From Bacteroidales bacterium (lineage in GTDB: Bacteria > Bacteroidota > Bacteroidia > Bacteroidales > P3), in assembly GCA_017522105.1 (NCBI GenBank), contig JAFXAA010000036.1, forward strand, positions 51,669-115,668: 64,000 bases of DNA. Reading direction: 5' to 3'. Every line of letters begins with the position of its first letter. Position 1 is the first letter of the stretch. The translations under genes were made by a program, and so were the position numbers. The notes beneath the pieces are model-generated. The model was given only the letters and a program-made list of their open reading frames with translations. It was not told where the DNA came from and did no database searches. Shown here in pieces: positions 1 through 8,394 of the stretch.

Positions 1-80
1 GGAGCACCTTCTACGAGCGCTACACCACCGCCGAAGCTCTGGAGACGGCCGCCGCCTCCTACGGCGGTCTGACGGAATAA
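1..80 (+). CDS. C-terminal fragment of an unidentified protein
   Basis: An open frame runs in from the left edge and stops at TAA 78-80; its last 25 residues end in ASYGGLTE. Nothing in this short tail identifies the protein. It is on the same strand as the oxidoreductase operon that follows, but a promoter lies between them, so it is probably a separate transcription unit. Partial at its 5' end. Confidence 0.5.
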   Translation, partial: STFYERYTTAEALETAAASYGGLTE

Positions 81-179
81 GGCTCGACGGGAAGGCTGCA
101 TGGTCCTGTCGGACAGCGGTTTGCCGCAAGGTGCAAAATATTTATCACCATTTTTGGTGAGAGTATGGATTTTATTTTG

Positions 180-187
180 TATCTTTG
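180..187 (+). promoter_or_regulatory. Bacteroidota promoter, minus-7 element TATCTTTG
   Basis: TATCTTTG matches the TAnnTTTG minus-7 consensus of the Bacteroidota primary sigma factor. It lies 56 nt before the ATG of the ferredoxin subunit and should start the four-gene 2-oxoacid oxidoreductase operon. Confidence 0.75.
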
Positions 188-243
188 CAGGCACTATTGA
201 TGAAGGAACATCAACGCAATATTAATCTTATAACATTAAAATT

Positions 244-462
244 ATGGCATTTAAAGGACAAATCATCATCGATACCGAGCGCTGCAAAGGCTGCGGAGTG
301 TGTGTACCCGTGTGCCCGATGAAGTGCATCGCGTTGTCGAAAAAGGTAAACGGCAAAGGTTACAACTACACCGAGACCGTGAACGAGAGTTGCATCGGCT
401 GCGCCAGCTGCGCCATGGTGTGCCCGGACGGCGTCATTTCCGTTTACAAGAAAAAAATCTAA
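244..462 (+). CDS. korD: 2-oxoacid:ferredoxin oxidoreductase, delta (ferredoxin) subunit
   Basis: A 72-residue dicluster ferredoxin. Two CxxCxxCxxxCP motifs are visible (CKGCGVCVPVCP near residues 15-26 and CIGCASCAMVCP near 50-61), each expected to bind one 4Fe-4S cluster. It is the first gene of an operon with the alpha, beta and gamma subunits, 24 nt before the next start. By family knowledge it passes electrons from the TPP-containing catalytic subunits to a soluble ferredoxin. Whether the enzyme prefers 2-oxoglutarate or branched-chain 2-oxoacids cannot be read from this subunit. Confidence 0.88.
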   Translation: MAFKGQIIIDTERCKGCGVCVPVCPMKCIALSKKVNGKGYNYTETVNESCIGCASCAMVCPDGVISVYKKKI

Positions 463-486
463 ACGAAAAAGAAAGAAAGGAATACT

Positions 487-1569
487 ATGGCAAGAGAACT
501 TCAACTGATGAAGGGCAATGAGGCCATTGCCCGCGCAATGATTGCCAGCGGATGTGACGGTTACTTCGGTTACCCCATCACCCCGCAGAGCGAAGTTATG
601 GAAACCCTGATGGCCGAGAAACCGTGGGAGACCACCGGCATGACCGTGCTGCAGGCCGAGAGCGAGGTTGCCTCGATCAATATGGTCTATGGTGGCGCCG
701 CCACCGGCAAGAAAGTGGCCACGTCGAGCTCCAGCCCCGGAATCTCGCTGATGCAGGAAGGCCTGACCTATCTGGCCGGCGCCGAGATCCCCTGCCTCGT
801 CGTCAACGTCATGCGTGGCGGCCCCGGTCTGGGCACCATCCAGCCTTCGCAGAGCGACTACTTCCAGAGCACCAAGGGCGGCGGTCACGGCGACTACCAG
901 CTCTACACCCTCGCTCCCGCCAGCGTGCAGGAGATGTATGACTTCGTGTTCGAGGCTTGGGACATTGCTTTCAAGTATCGCAACCCCGTGCTGATCCTCT
1001 CCGACGGTGCCATCGGCCAGTGCATGGAGAAGCTCTACACCCGCGATTATGTGCCTCGTTGGACCGAGGAGGAGCGCCGCAAGAACGCCCCGTGGGGCAC
1101 CTGGGGCAAACCCGCCAACCGTCCGCACAACATCATCACCAGCCTTGAGCTCGACAGCGCCCGTCAGGAGGTCTTCAACCTGAAGCTCCAGAAGAAGTAT
1201 GCCGAGATGAAGGAGAAGGAAGTGCGCTACGAGATGCTGAACTGCGAGGACGCCGAGTACATCATCGTCGCCTACGGCAGCAGCAGCCGCATAGCCATGA
1301 AGGCCATGCAGATGGCCCGCGAGAAAGGCATCAAGGTGGGTCTGTTCCGCCTGATCACCCTCTTCCCCTTCCCGACCAAGCAGCTCGCCGAAGTCGCCAA
1401 GCACGTGAAGGGTATCCTTTGCGTCGAGATGAGCGCCGGCCAGATGATCGAGGACGTGAAGCTCGCCACCAAGTGCGGTGTGAAGACCGAGCACTTCGGC
1501 CGCTTCGGCGGTATCATCCCCACTCCCGGCGAGGTCCTGGAGGCCCTTGAGAACAAGATTATTAAGTAA
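487..1569 (+). CDS. vorB: 2-oxoacid:ferredoxin oxidoreductase alpha subunit (VorB/KorA type)
   Basis: A 360-residue alpha subunit of the pyruvate/ketoisovalerate oxidoreductase superfamily. It begins with the family signature MKGNEAIARAMIASGCDGYFGYPITPQSEV and contains SSSPGISLMQEG, the part that helps shape the TPP site. It matches Bacteroidales proteins annotated as 3-methyl-2-oxobutanoate dehydrogenase subunit VorB. The complex decarboxylates a 2-oxoacid, makes the acyl-CoA and reduces ferredoxin. It sits between the ferredoxin gene and the TPP-binding beta subunit (15-nt gap). Substrate choice (2-oxoglutarate or branched-chain 2-oxoacids) is uncertain. Confidence 0.88.
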   Translation: MARELQLMKGNEAIARAMIASGCDGYFGYPITPQSEVMETLMAEKPWETTGMTVLQAESEVASINMVYGGAATGKKVATSSSSPGISLMQEGLTYLAGAEIPCLVVNVMRGGPGLGTIQPSQSDYFQSTKGGGHGDYQLYTLAPASVQEMYDFVFEAWDIAFKYRNPVLILSDGAIGQCMEKLYTRDYVPRWTEEERRKNAPWGTWGKPANRPHNIITSLELDSARQEVFNLKLQKKYAEMKEKEVRYEMLNCEDAEYIIVAYGSSSRIAMKAMQMAREKGIKVGLFRLITLFPFPTKQLAEVAKHVKGILCVEMSAGQMIEDVKLATKCGVKTEHFGRFGGIIPTPGEVLEALENKIIK

Positions 1570-1584
1570 GAAAGGAACACTGCA

Positions 1585-2433
1585 ATGAATAAAGATAATG
1601 AAGCTCGCAGACAAGAGCTGCTGAAAGAGGGTTACGAAGAGGTGTACACCCGCACCAAAGTGCTCACGGATGCCGTCATGCACTACTGCCCTGGCTGCGG
1701 CCATGGCACCACCCACCGTCTTGTCGCCGAAGTGATCGACGAGATGGGCATTCAGGACAAGGTCGTCGGCGTCAGCCCCGTCGGATGCTCCGTCTTGGCC
1801 TATAACTACTTCGACGTTGACTTCCAGGAGGCCGCCCACGGTCGCGCCCCCGCGCTGGCCACGGCCATCAAGCGTCTGAACCCTGACACCTTCGTGTTCA
1901 CCTATCAGGGCGACGGCGACCTGGCCGCTATCGGCACCGCCGAGACCATCCACGCCGCCAACCGCGGTGAGAACATCACCATGATCTTCGTCAACAACGG
2001 TATCTACGGTATGACCGGTGGCCAGATGGCCCCCACGACCCTGGTCGGCATGCGCAGCGCCACGACGCCCTACGGCCGTCGCGTCGACCTCAACGGCTAT
2101 CCCCTCCGCATGACGGAGCTCCTCTCCACCCTGCCCGGCACCTACTATGTGACCCGCCAGAGCGTGCAGAACCCCGCCGCCGTCCGCAAGGCCAAGGCTG
2201 CTATCCGCAAGGCTTTCGAGAACCAGAAACTCAAGAAAGGCCTCAGCTTCGTGGAAATCCTCTCCAACTGCAACAGCGGCTGGAAGATGACCCCCGTGGC
2301 CGCCAACAAGTGGATGGAAGACAACATGATGCCCAACTACCCCATCGGAGACATCAAAGTCGACGGCAAGATCTGCGAGGGCATCGACGCCAACCGTCTC
2401 GTGCTGGATCACCCGCTCACCGTTATGCAGTAA
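1585..2433 (+). CDS. korB: 2-oxoacid:ferredoxin oxidoreductase beta subunit, TPP-binding
   Basis: A 282-residue catalytic beta subunit. It shows the TPP/Mg motif GDGDLAAIGTAE followed by FVNNGIYGMTGGQ (the GDG...NN signature), and cysteines in YCPGCGHGTTH and PVGCSV that are typical of the cluster-containing beta subunits of this superfamily. The gene lies between the alpha and gamma subunits, with 25 nt to the next start. With its partners it forms the cytoplasmic four-subunit ferredoxin-reducing complex. Confidence 0.88.
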   Translation: MNKDNEARRQELLKEGYEEVYTRTKVLTDAVMHYCPGCGHGTTHRLVAEVIDEMGIQDKVVGVSPVGCSVLAYNYFDVDFQEAAHGRAPALATAIKRLNPDTFVFTYQGDGDLAAIGTAETIHAANRGENITMIFVNNGIYGMTGGQMAPTTLVGMRSATTPYGRRVDLNGYPLRMTELLSTLPGTYYVTRQSVQNPAAVRKAKAAIRKAFENQKLKKGLSFVEILSNCNSGWKMTPVAANKWMEDNMMPNYPIGDIKVDGKICEGIDANRLVLDHPLTVMQ

Positions 2434-2458
2434 TTAACAATTAAAAACAAGCAAAGAA

Positions 2459-3010
2459 ATGACTGAAGAAATCATCATAGCCGGTTTCGGTGGACAGGGT
2501 GTCCTCTCGATGGGTAAGATTCTTGCCTATTCCGGTGTCATGCAGAACAAAGAGGTCAGCTGGATGCCCAGCTACGGCCCCGAGATGCGCGGCGGCACCG
2601 CCAACGTCTCCGTCATCATCAGCGACGAGCGCATCAGCTCGCCCATCATCAACCAGTTCGACACGGCCATCATCCTCAACCAGCAGTCGCTGGATAAGTT
2701 TGAGAACAGCGTGAAGCCCGGCGGTCTGCTCATCTACGACCCCAACGGCATCACCCACGAGCCCACCCGCAAGGACATCAACATCTACAAGATCGCCGCC
2801 ACGGCCAAGGCCCAGGAGCTCGGCATCAGCAAGGTGTTCAACATGGTGGTCCTCGGCGGCTTCCTGAAGCTCAAACCCATCGTCGACAAGCAGTACATCC
2901 ACGAGGGTCTGGAGCACTCCCTGCCCCAGCGCCACTGGAACCTCATTCCCCAGAACGAGGAAGCTATCGAGATCGGCAAAGGCCTCATCGAATGCGTCCA
3001 GAAGCTCTAA
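2459..3010 (+). CDS. korC: 2-oxoacid:ferredoxin oxidoreductase gamma subunit
   Basis: A 183-residue gamma subunit. It opens with EIIIAGFGGQGVLSMGKIL, the family GxGGQG motif, followed by WMPSYGPEMRGGTANVSVI, both diagnostic of the 2-oxoacid:acceptor oxidoreductase gamma domain. It is the last gene of the operon and is followed 20 nt later by an intrinsic terminator. The order delta-alpha-beta-gamma is a common one in Bacteroidales. Confidence 0.88.
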   Translation: MTEEIIIAGFGGQGVLSMGKILAYSGVMQNKEVSWMPSYGPEMRGGTANVSVIISDERISSPIINQFDTAIILNQQSLDKFENSVKPGGLLIYDPNGITHEPTRKDINIYKIAATAKAQELGISKVFNMVVLGGFLKLKPIVDKQYIHEGLEHSLPQRHWNLIPQNEEAIEIGKGLIECVQKL

Positions 3011-3030
3011 GCTTTTCAGGCATAGAAAAA

Positions 3031-3057
3031 AGCCTCCCATGCGGGAGGCTTTTTTTA
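3031..3057 (+). terminator. Intrinsic terminator of the korDABC-type operon
   Basis: The inverted repeat AGCCTCCC / GGGAGGCT (arms 3031-3038 and 3043-3050) is followed by a run of T residues. Upstream A residues could let it also terminate the leftward gene that ends at 3071. Confidence 0.9.
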
Positions 3058-3070
3058 TGTCCTGTGGGTG

Positions 3071-5644
3071 TCATCGTCTGGCGGCCTTGAGCACCTGCTC
3101 CACAACGCCGATCTTGTAGCCGGTGCTGTGGTAGAGAATGCGGCCGTCCTTGTCTATCAGCGCCACCAGCGGGTATTCCACGTTGTCTATCTTGGCAGCC
3201 TCAACGATGCGCTGCTCCAGGAGGCCCTTCCGGTAGGCGAAGTCGGTGTTGGCGAGGCCCCACGAGGGCATGCCGATGGTGGCTGGCCCGACCATGAAGG
3301 TCATGCTGCCCCACTGCTTCATCTCCTTCTGCAGCTGGCGCAGCTCTACGATGAGGTGCTTCGAGGGCTCGCTGTATTCGCCCAGGTTGACGTAGAGCAT
3401 GCCGGCGTCGCCAGCATAGTCCCACAGCTCTATGCCGTCGAAGAGTTCGAGGTTCTTGTCCAGCACAGTCAGCTCGTCGGTGCGGGCCAGCAGAGGCAGG
3501 ATGACGATCTCCTTGGCCACCTTTTCGCCGGCCTTGACCTCGAAGAACTCTAACCTTGACCGCACAGCCCCGTCGGGGTAGCGGTTGCCGGTGCTGAGGC
3601 AGTAGATGCCGGGCTCCAGCTCGATGGTGGCGGGGAAGGTGGCCATGCGCGGGTCGTCCTCGAAGTCGAAGGTGCGCAGGTCGCCGTGCTCCAGCTTGGC
3701 CAGCGTGAAGTGGGGCCAGTAGACGGGCTTGGCGGGTTCCTTGCCACGGTAGGTCAGGGTGAGGTTAGAATAACTTGTTATATTAGTTGAACTATTCTCA
3801 ATGTTAAAACTATTGTTCTGCCAGACGCTACCTTCCCAGCAATAGATGGTGTTGGTGGCATTGTCCAGATAGGCGGGCACCCCGGCGGCGCGGCAGGCGG
3901 CCACGAAGAAGATGTCGCGGCTGTGGCTGTCGGCGCGGCGCAGCTTGTACACACCCACGGGCGAAATGGGACAGTTGTAGTAGTTGCTGCTGTCGTCGAC
4001 GGCGATGCTGTCCAGCGTCCACTGGCGTATCTCCTCGGCCGTCATGCCCTTGAAGCGGACGAGCTCCTTGCGGTAGGGGCGCACCATCTCGTTGCTGATG
4101 CGGGCGGGGAGGATGCCTTTCTTGTAAACCTCGTAGGAAACATTTTTATCGGTGAACAAGTCGTAGTTGGCGGCCAGCACGTCGGCTGTGATGTCGCGCA
4201 GGTCCTTGTCACTGAAGGTGCAGAGGTAATCATAATCAAAATCCTCCCAGATAAACTCTGCAATCTCGGCATAGTTGCCCTCACTCCTGCGGATGATGTC
4301 CCAAGCGTTGTCATCTGTGTAGGGTAGCAACTTTGTGTAGTTCTCTTTCGTCGGGAACGTGGCAGTATAGGCGTTGCGCAGCGAATCCTCGTAGGCCAGG
4401 CGCTTGGCGTTGGCGGCGGTCTCCTCCTCAGTGGCTACAACCTTGGGCTCGCCGGCAGCAGGAGGTACTATCTCGAAGGTACGAATGTCTGGCATGGCGT
4501 AAGTGACAGACAGCCTCATCGTCATCGTGCTGTCCTGCTGCACATCCAACTTCTCGAAGGCAAAGCGGTCGCCGTCGGTGGCCCAGATGAGCAGGTCACC
4601 CAGGCCGGTGGTCAGCGAGGCCTTGCCATCGCTGTCGGTGGTCTGGGTGCTGAGGGTGTAGTATTCGGCGTAGTTGTAGAGCTTGAACTTCACCTGCGCG
4701 CCCTCCAGGGGCTTGCCCTCCTCGTCCTGCACCGTGACGGTGACGCGGCGCGTGGGAGCATAGTGGCTCAGCAGGTTAAGCTCGCTATATAACGAGGTGC
4801 GCTTCACCACCTCCTCGTCGCCCTTGTACTTGCCGAAGGCCTTGGAGTGCACCATCATGCAGCGCGTGCTCGGCACGGAGAACCAGCCCATGTCGAGCCG
4901 CGGGTCGGGCTCGCAGGCCCCGAGGAACTTCCACTCGCCGCGACAATTCTTGTCGCGCGGTTCACTCCCTTCGGTCGTGTTCCCGACCCATACCTCCACC
5001 CACGCGTGGTTGTCGTCGCAGTGGGCCCAGCGGGGCGTGTAGCACTGGCGGGCAGGGATGCCCACGGCGCGCAGGGCGGTGACGGCGAAGGTGCTCTCTT
5101 CGCCGCAGCGGCCCAGGCTGGTGCGCATGGTGGCCAGCGGCGCCGAGGTGCGGCTGTCGCTGGCGCGGTAGGCCACATGCTCGTGGCACCAGTGGTTCAC
5201 CTCCAGGGCGGCCTCCTCTATGGTCATGCCTTGCACGCGCTCTTTCAGCTCGCGGAACATCACCATGCGGGCCGTGTCAAGGTTCTCGTTGTTGACGCGG
5301 TATACCAGCACGAAGTGGCGGAAGACGTCTTCCGGCACATCCTTGCCCCACGGCATCTCCTCGCGTGCGCGGAAGGCATAGCGCACCTGTTGCAGGAAGA
5401 ACTGCGGCGTGTAGTCGGCAAGGTCGCTCAGCGGCATGTAGGCATAGAGGAACTCCATGGCCTCGCGCTCGGCGCGGCAGAGGGTGTCGAGCTGCACTTC
5501 CAGCATCGGGAACTCCGCCATGCGGGCCTCGAAGTCGGCGTGCACCTCGCTGCGGTAGGCGCGGTCGGTGATGAAATGCGGGTCGCGGCCGCATGCCGCC
5601 AGCAGCAGCATGGCCGTGACGGCCATCAGGAAGAGTTTTTTCAT
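3071..5644 (-). CDS. Transglutaminase-like domain lipoprotein
   Basis: An 857-residue predicted lipoprotein. I chose the ATG at 5644 because it opens a signal peptide ending in a lipobox (MKKLFLMAVTAMLLLAAC). A transglutaminase-like core follows: CGEESTFAVTALRAVGIPAR supplies a cysteine and NHAWVEVWVG the histidine. The middle has a carboxypeptidase-regulatory-like beta domain (VTVQDEEGKPLEGAQVKFKL). A second, weaker transglutaminase-like segment (HSRDIFFVAACRAAGVPAYL) and a thioredoxin-like C-terminus (YPLVALIDKDGRILYHSTG) follow. Substrate is unknown. A palindromic repeat is inserted in frame near 4939-4981. The neighbour at 5665-6234 lies 20 nt upstream, probably in the same transcript. 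Confidence 0.8.
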   Translation of the reverse strand: MKKLFLMAVTAMLLLAACGRDPHFITDRAYRSEVHADFEARMAEFPMLEVQLDTLCRAEREAMEFLYAYMPLSDLADYTPQFFLQQVRYAFRAREEMPWGKDVPEDVFRHFVLVYRVNNENLDTARMVMFRELKERVQGMTIEEAALEVNHWCHEHVAYRASDSRTSAPLATMRTSLGRCGEESTFAVTALRAVGIPARQCYTPRWAHCDDNHAWVEVWVGNTTEGSEPRDKNCRGEWKFLGACEPDPRLDMGWFSVPSTRCMMVHSKAFGKYKGDEEVVKRTSLYSELNLLSHYAPTRRVTVTVQDEEGKPLEGAQVKFKLYNYAEYYTLSTQTTDSDGKASLTTGLGDLLIWATDGDRFAFEKLDVQQDSTMTMRLSVTYAMPDIRTFEIVPPAAGEPKVVATEEETAANAKRLAYEDSLRNAYTATFPTKENYTKLLPYTDDNAWDIIRRSEGNYAEIAEFIWEDFDYDYLCTFSDKDLRDITADVLAANYDLFTDKNVSYEVYKKGILPARISNEMVRPYRKELVRFKGMTAEEIRQWTLDSIAVDDSSNYYNCPISPVGVYKLRRADSHSRDIFFVAACRAAGVPAYLDNATNTIYCWEGSVWQNNSFNIENSSTNITSYSNLTLTYRGKEPAKPVYWPHFTLAKLEHGDLRTFDFEDDPRMATFPATIELEPGIYCLSTGNRYPDGAVRSRLEFFEVKAGEKVAKEIVILPLLARTDELTVLDKNLELFDGIELWDYAGDAGMLYVNLGEYSEPSKHLIVELRQLQKEMKQWGSMTFMVGPATIGMPSWGLANTDFAYRKGLLEQRIVEAAKIDNVEYPLVALIDKDGRILYHSTGYKIGVVEQVLKAARR

Positions 5645-5664
5645 GGGTCGGAAGGTGTTTGTCC

Positions 5665-6234
5665 TTACTTGTTCTCGGCCAGAGCGCCAAGGTTGAAGCT
5701 GATGCCCCCGTAGATGGCGTAGCGCGAGCCCACGCCGTAGATGCTTAACCACTCGAACGGCTGCAGCGCCAGGCCGATGCCGTAGTTGAAGTGGTGGCGG
5801 CGCGTGCCGGCATAGACGCTGTAGTCGTGGTATATCTGGCTGCTGTTCTCGTGTGTCTCCACGTTCACCGTGGTGGCGTCGGTGACGCCGTAGTTCGTTT
5901 GGCAGTAGCCCACGACGGGCATCACGCGCAGCCGCGGCAGTATCGGAATCTGGTAGCCGATGTTGATGTTGTATGACGAGGAGTCCTCGTAGAGTGTGTT
6001 GGTCACGTGCCGGTCGTACTTGTGCTCCGGCGACACCACGAGGAAGTCCACGTGCACGCCGAGCAGGTTGATGCTGCCGCCGAAGCCGAACTTGGCATAC
6101 TCGGTGCCCGTGGCCGACTGGCCCATCTGGAAGCCTATCTCAACCCGTTCGTTGTTGCTCGCCCAGTCGAGCCACTGCGCCTTGGCGCCCAAAACCATCG
6201 CCAGCATGGCGATAATCAGTGCTGTTCTCTTCAT
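5665..6234 (-). CDS. Secreted protein, probable outer-membrane beta-barrel
   Basis: A 189-residue protein. The ATG at 6234 gives a signal peptide (MKRTALIIAMLAMVLGAKAQ) cut before WLDWAS. The rest alternates polar and hydrophobic residues with many Gly, Tyr and Asn (GFGGSINLLGVHVDFLVV, NYGIGLALQPFEWLSIYGVGSRYAIYGGISFNLGAL), as in small porin-like barrels. No specific family is recognised. TATCTTTG lies just upstream on this strand, so it probably heads a two-gene unit with the transglutaminase lipoprotein. Confidence 0.7.
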   Translation of the reverse strand: MKRTALIIAMLAMVLGAKAQWLDWASNNERVEIGFQMGQSATGTEYAKFGFGGSINLLGVHVDFLVVSPEHKYDRHVTNTLYEDSSSYNINIGYQIPILPRLRVMPVVGYCQTNYGVTDATTVNVETHENSSQIYHDYSVYAGTRRHHFNYGIGLALQPFEWLSIYGVGSRYAIYGGISFNLGALAENK

Positions 6235-6255
6235 AGTGGTTGTTGTTTTACGCTG

Positions 6256-6263
6256 CAAAGATA
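6256..6263 (-). promoter_or_regulatory. Promoter minus-7 element TATCTTTG (reverse strand)
   Basis: CAAAGATA on the + strand reads TATCTTTG leftward, 21 nt before the ATG at 6234. Confidence 0.75.
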
Positions 6264-6325
6264 ATGCTTTTATGTGACGTGGCAAAATATTTTTTTCGGG
6301 TGGTGCGGAGGGGGTGTTTTGGTAT

Positions 6326-6420
6326 GGAGTCCCTACGGAGCCCCTACGGAGTCCCTACGGCCGTTCTTCAGTGGAAAGCCGTAGCGGGGGCGTCGAAATG
6401 CAGTGGGGAAGCCGAAGGGG
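6326..6420. repeat. Intergenic GC-rich repeat, copy A (short form)
   Basis: Repeated GGAGTCCCTACGGAG-like units, then GGCCGTTCTTCAGTGGAAAG and CCGTAGCGGGG. It matches the core of copies at 16921-17131, 28023-28128 and 52484-52610 but lacks their long TTCTTCAG arms. It lies between convergently ending cutC and the barrel gene promoter. Confidence 0.7.
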
Positions 6421-6442
6421 CTGCGGTGCGGTCCTGCAATGC

Positions 6443-7147
6443 CTACAGCGACAGGGTGTTGGCGATGAGCTGGTGCACCTGGGCGGCGTCGGTCTGCAGG
6501 GTGCCGTCGGCGAGGGTGGTCTTGCAGGAGCCGTGCACCTCGTCGACGCCGGTGGCTTCGATGAGCTGGCGGACGTTGGCGGGGGTGATGCCTGCGCCCG
6601 CGAGGATGTGGAAGTGGTTTGGAGACAGGGTTAAGTGTTCGGAATATTCAACCAACCGGCGGATGACGGCGGCGCCCTCGGGGGCTGTTGGGGCCTGGCC
6701 GGAGGTGAGCAGGCGTGTGCAGCCGCTGTCGACGATGGCCTGCAGGGCTTCGAGGGGGGCTTGGCGGGCTTCGTCGAAGGCGCGGTGGAAGGTGACCTCC
6801 ATGGGTGCGGCCAGCTGCGCGATGCGGCGCGTAAGTGCCACGTCTACACGGCCGTCGGCGGTGAGGAAGCCGACGACGACGGCGTGGGCGCCGAGGGCTT
6901 TGCACTGCATGACGGTGCGCTCTATCTCAGCCACTTCGGCCTCGCTATAGCAGAAGTCGCCCGGGCGCGGCCGGACGAGCACGTGGGTGCGCAGGCCGAG
7001 GGTGCGGACGCAGTATTCGATGTCTTCTGCGGAGGGGGTGAGGCCTCCGACCTCAAGGTTGCAGCACAGCTCAACGCGCTGTGCGCCACCGGTTTTGGCG
7101 GCCTCGGCCGACTGCCGCGACGGGGTGCATATCTCAACGGTAATCAT
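6443..7147 (-). CDS. cutC: CutC family protein
   Basis: A 234-residue TIM-barrel protein of the CutC family. Family sequences visible include TVEICTPSRQSAEAAKTGGAQRVELC at the N-terminus, VRPRPGDFCYS, TFHRAFDE and ILAGAGITPANV. CutC was linked to copper homeostasis in E. coli, but its biochemical activity remains uncertain. The length fits the family (about 240). The start is 4 nt downstream of a TATCTTTG element, so the mRNA is probably leaderless or nearly so. It stands alone, convergent with nothing and divergent from the PqqD cassette. Confidence 0.92.
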   Translation of the reverse strand: MITVEICTPSRQSAEAAKTGGAQRVELCCNLEVGGLTPSAEDIEYCVRTLGLRTHVLVRPRPGDFCYSEAEVAEIERTVMQCKALGAHAVVVGFLTADGRVDVALTRRIAQLAAPMEVTFHRAFDEARQAPLEALQAIVDSGCTRLLTSGQAPTAPEGAAVIRRLVEYSEHLTLSPNHFHILAGAGITPANVRQLIEATGVDEVHGSCKTTLADGTLQTDAAQVHQLIANTLSL

Positions 7148-7151
7148 GGTG

Positions 7152-7159
7152 CAAAGATA
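7152..7159 (-). promoter_or_regulatory. cutC promoter, probably leaderless
   Basis: TATCTTTG reads leftward and ends only 4 nt before the cutC ATG at 7147. With transcription normally starting about 7 nt after this element, the transcript should begin at or next to the start codon. Confidence 0.7.
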
Positions 7160-7214
7160 CGAAAAAAAGGTTATTGTTTACAGGTTATCGGTCATTGTGT
7201 GGTGTTTGTCATAT

Positions 7215-7239
7215 AATAAAACGGAAGTTGTTGCGTTAT
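7215..7239 (+). promoter_or_regulatory. Bipartite motif AATAAAA-N11-GCGTTAT, site 1
   Basis: AATAAAA (7215-7221), 11 nt, then GCGTTAT (7233-7239), ending 24 nt before the PqqD-like gene. The same arrangement with the same spacing occurs before five other genes in the window. Possible alternative promoter or operator. Confidence 0.55.
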
Positions 7240-7263
7240 GGCATTATATAACAGAACAGAACC

Positions 7264-7533
7264 ATGAGATTTGACGAGCGTAAGAAGGTGCGCACGGTGG
7301 CCGGCGAGAACATCGTCATCATGCAGGCCGACGGCGAGGCGGACATGACCAAGGTGGTGGCGCTGAACGAGAGCGCCATGCTGGTGTATGAGCAGCTGAA
7401 GGGCAAGGAATTTGCCGTGGCCGACGTGGCGTGCGTGCTGGCCGACGGCTACGAGGTGGATGAGGCCACAGCGATGGCCGACGCCGAGGAGCTGGTGGCA
7501 AGCATGCGCCGTGAGCATTTGATAATAGACTGA
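7264..7533 (+). CDS. PqqD-family peptide-chaperone-like protein
   Basis: An 89-residue protein with the PqqD pattern: a short beta hairpin (VRTVAGENIVIMQADGEADM) followed by LNESAMLVYEQLKGKEFAVADVACVLADGYEVDEATAMADAEELVASM, where the LNxxAxxVWxxL-type helix is diagnostic. PqqD proteins bind substrate peptides for modification enzymes (the RiPP recognition fold). It is first in a tight three-gene cassette, with an HPr-kinase-like protein 3 nt later and an S24 peptidase-VanZ fusion. No radical SAM gene or obvious precursor peptide is adjacent. Confidence 0.8.
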   Translation: MRFDERKKVRTVAGENIVIMQADGEADMTKVVALNESAMLVYEQLKGKEFAVADVACVLADGYEVDEATAMADAEELVASMRREHLIID

Positions 7534-7536
7534 ACG

Positions 7537-8394
7537 ATGGAGATGGCCCGGTTGTCGATAGGCGGTATCGGTGTGACGCTGACAGGCGGCGCCAGCGTGG
7601 TGCTGGCCATGCGTCTGCCCGGCATGGCTGTCTTCCAGCGGACGGAAGCCGACGGCATGGTGGTGCGCCTCGACGAGCAGGTGGCCCTGCCGCCCTGCCG
7701 CTGGCTTTACTCCTACGACCTCGAAGTCTCGGGCGCCAAGTGCCGCTTCGGGGTGGGGGAGGACGGCTGCCACTACCAGGTGATGGGCGACAGCGTGGTG
7801 CTGCGCCACGACAGCCGCGAGCCCGACGTGGTGGTGTGCACGGCTGTGGCCGACGCGTCGTTGCTGCGCTATGTGCTGTGGACGGCCTACGGCATGGCCG
7901 CCCTGCACCGCGGCGCCGTGCCTGTGCATACGTCGGCGGTGGTGTGCGACGGCAAGGCGGTGCTCTGCCTCGGCGAGAGCGGCACCGGCAAGAGCACACA
8001 CACGCGGCTATGGCGCGAGAACATCGCTGGCGCCTTCCTCCTCAACGACGACAGCCCCATAGTGCGCGCCGAGGCCGACGGCATATATGCCTACGGCTCG
8101 CCGTGGAGCGGCAAGACGCCTTGTTTCCGCCAGGAGCGCTACCCCGTGGCGGCGTTGCTGCGCATCGTGCAGCGTCCGGAGAACACGATAAAGCGCCTCG
8201 GCGTCGTGGAGGCCTTCGCGGCCCTGCAGCCTTCGTGCCCGCCGGTGCTGGCGCACGACGAGGGGTGCATGGACATGACGGTGGACTTTATCTCCAAGGT
8301 CGTAAGCCGGGTGCCCGTCTTCCGCCTCGGCTGCCTGCCCGACGCCGACGCGGCGCGCCTGAGCCACGACACAATATTCCCGGCACAGCCATGA
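7537..8394 (+). CDS. HPr kinase / PEPCK-like P-loop protein
   Basis: A 285-residue protein. The core resembles HprK/PEPCK-like kinases found in Bacteroidota peptide-modification clusters: LHRGAVPVHTSAVVCDGKAVLCLGESGTGKSTHTRLW carries the P-loop GESGTGKST, followed by LLNDDSPIV (Walker-B-like) and YGSPWSGKT. It starts 4 nt after the PqqD stop and overlaps the S24 gene by ATGA, so the three are translationally coupled. A role in ATP-dependent modification of a peptide substrate is inference. An in-frame ATG at 7543 is an alternative start. Confidence 0.75.
   Translation: MEMARLSIGGIGVTLTGGASVVLAMRLPGMAVFQRTEADGMVVRLDEQVALPPCRWLYSYDLEVSGAKCRFGVGEDGCHYQVMGDSVVLRHDSREPDVVVCTAVADASLLRYVLWTAYGMAALHRGAVPVHTSAVVCDGKAVLCLGESGTGKSTHTRLWRENIAGAFLLNDDSPIVRAEADGIYAYGSPWSGKTPCFRQERYPVAALLRIVQRPENTIKRLGVVEAFAALQPSCPPVLAHDEGCMDMTVDFISKVVSRVPVFRLGCLPDADAARLSHDTIFPAQP

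Noticed and set aside
211-2412. Long open frame on the reverse strand over the oxidoreductase operon (733 codons)
   Set aside because: It shadows three well-supported genes; its translation is low-complexity and rich in His, Val and Gly with no family motifs. Similar shadow frames lie over rlmN, PBP1A, ricT, the antiporter, infB and the outer-membrane receptor.
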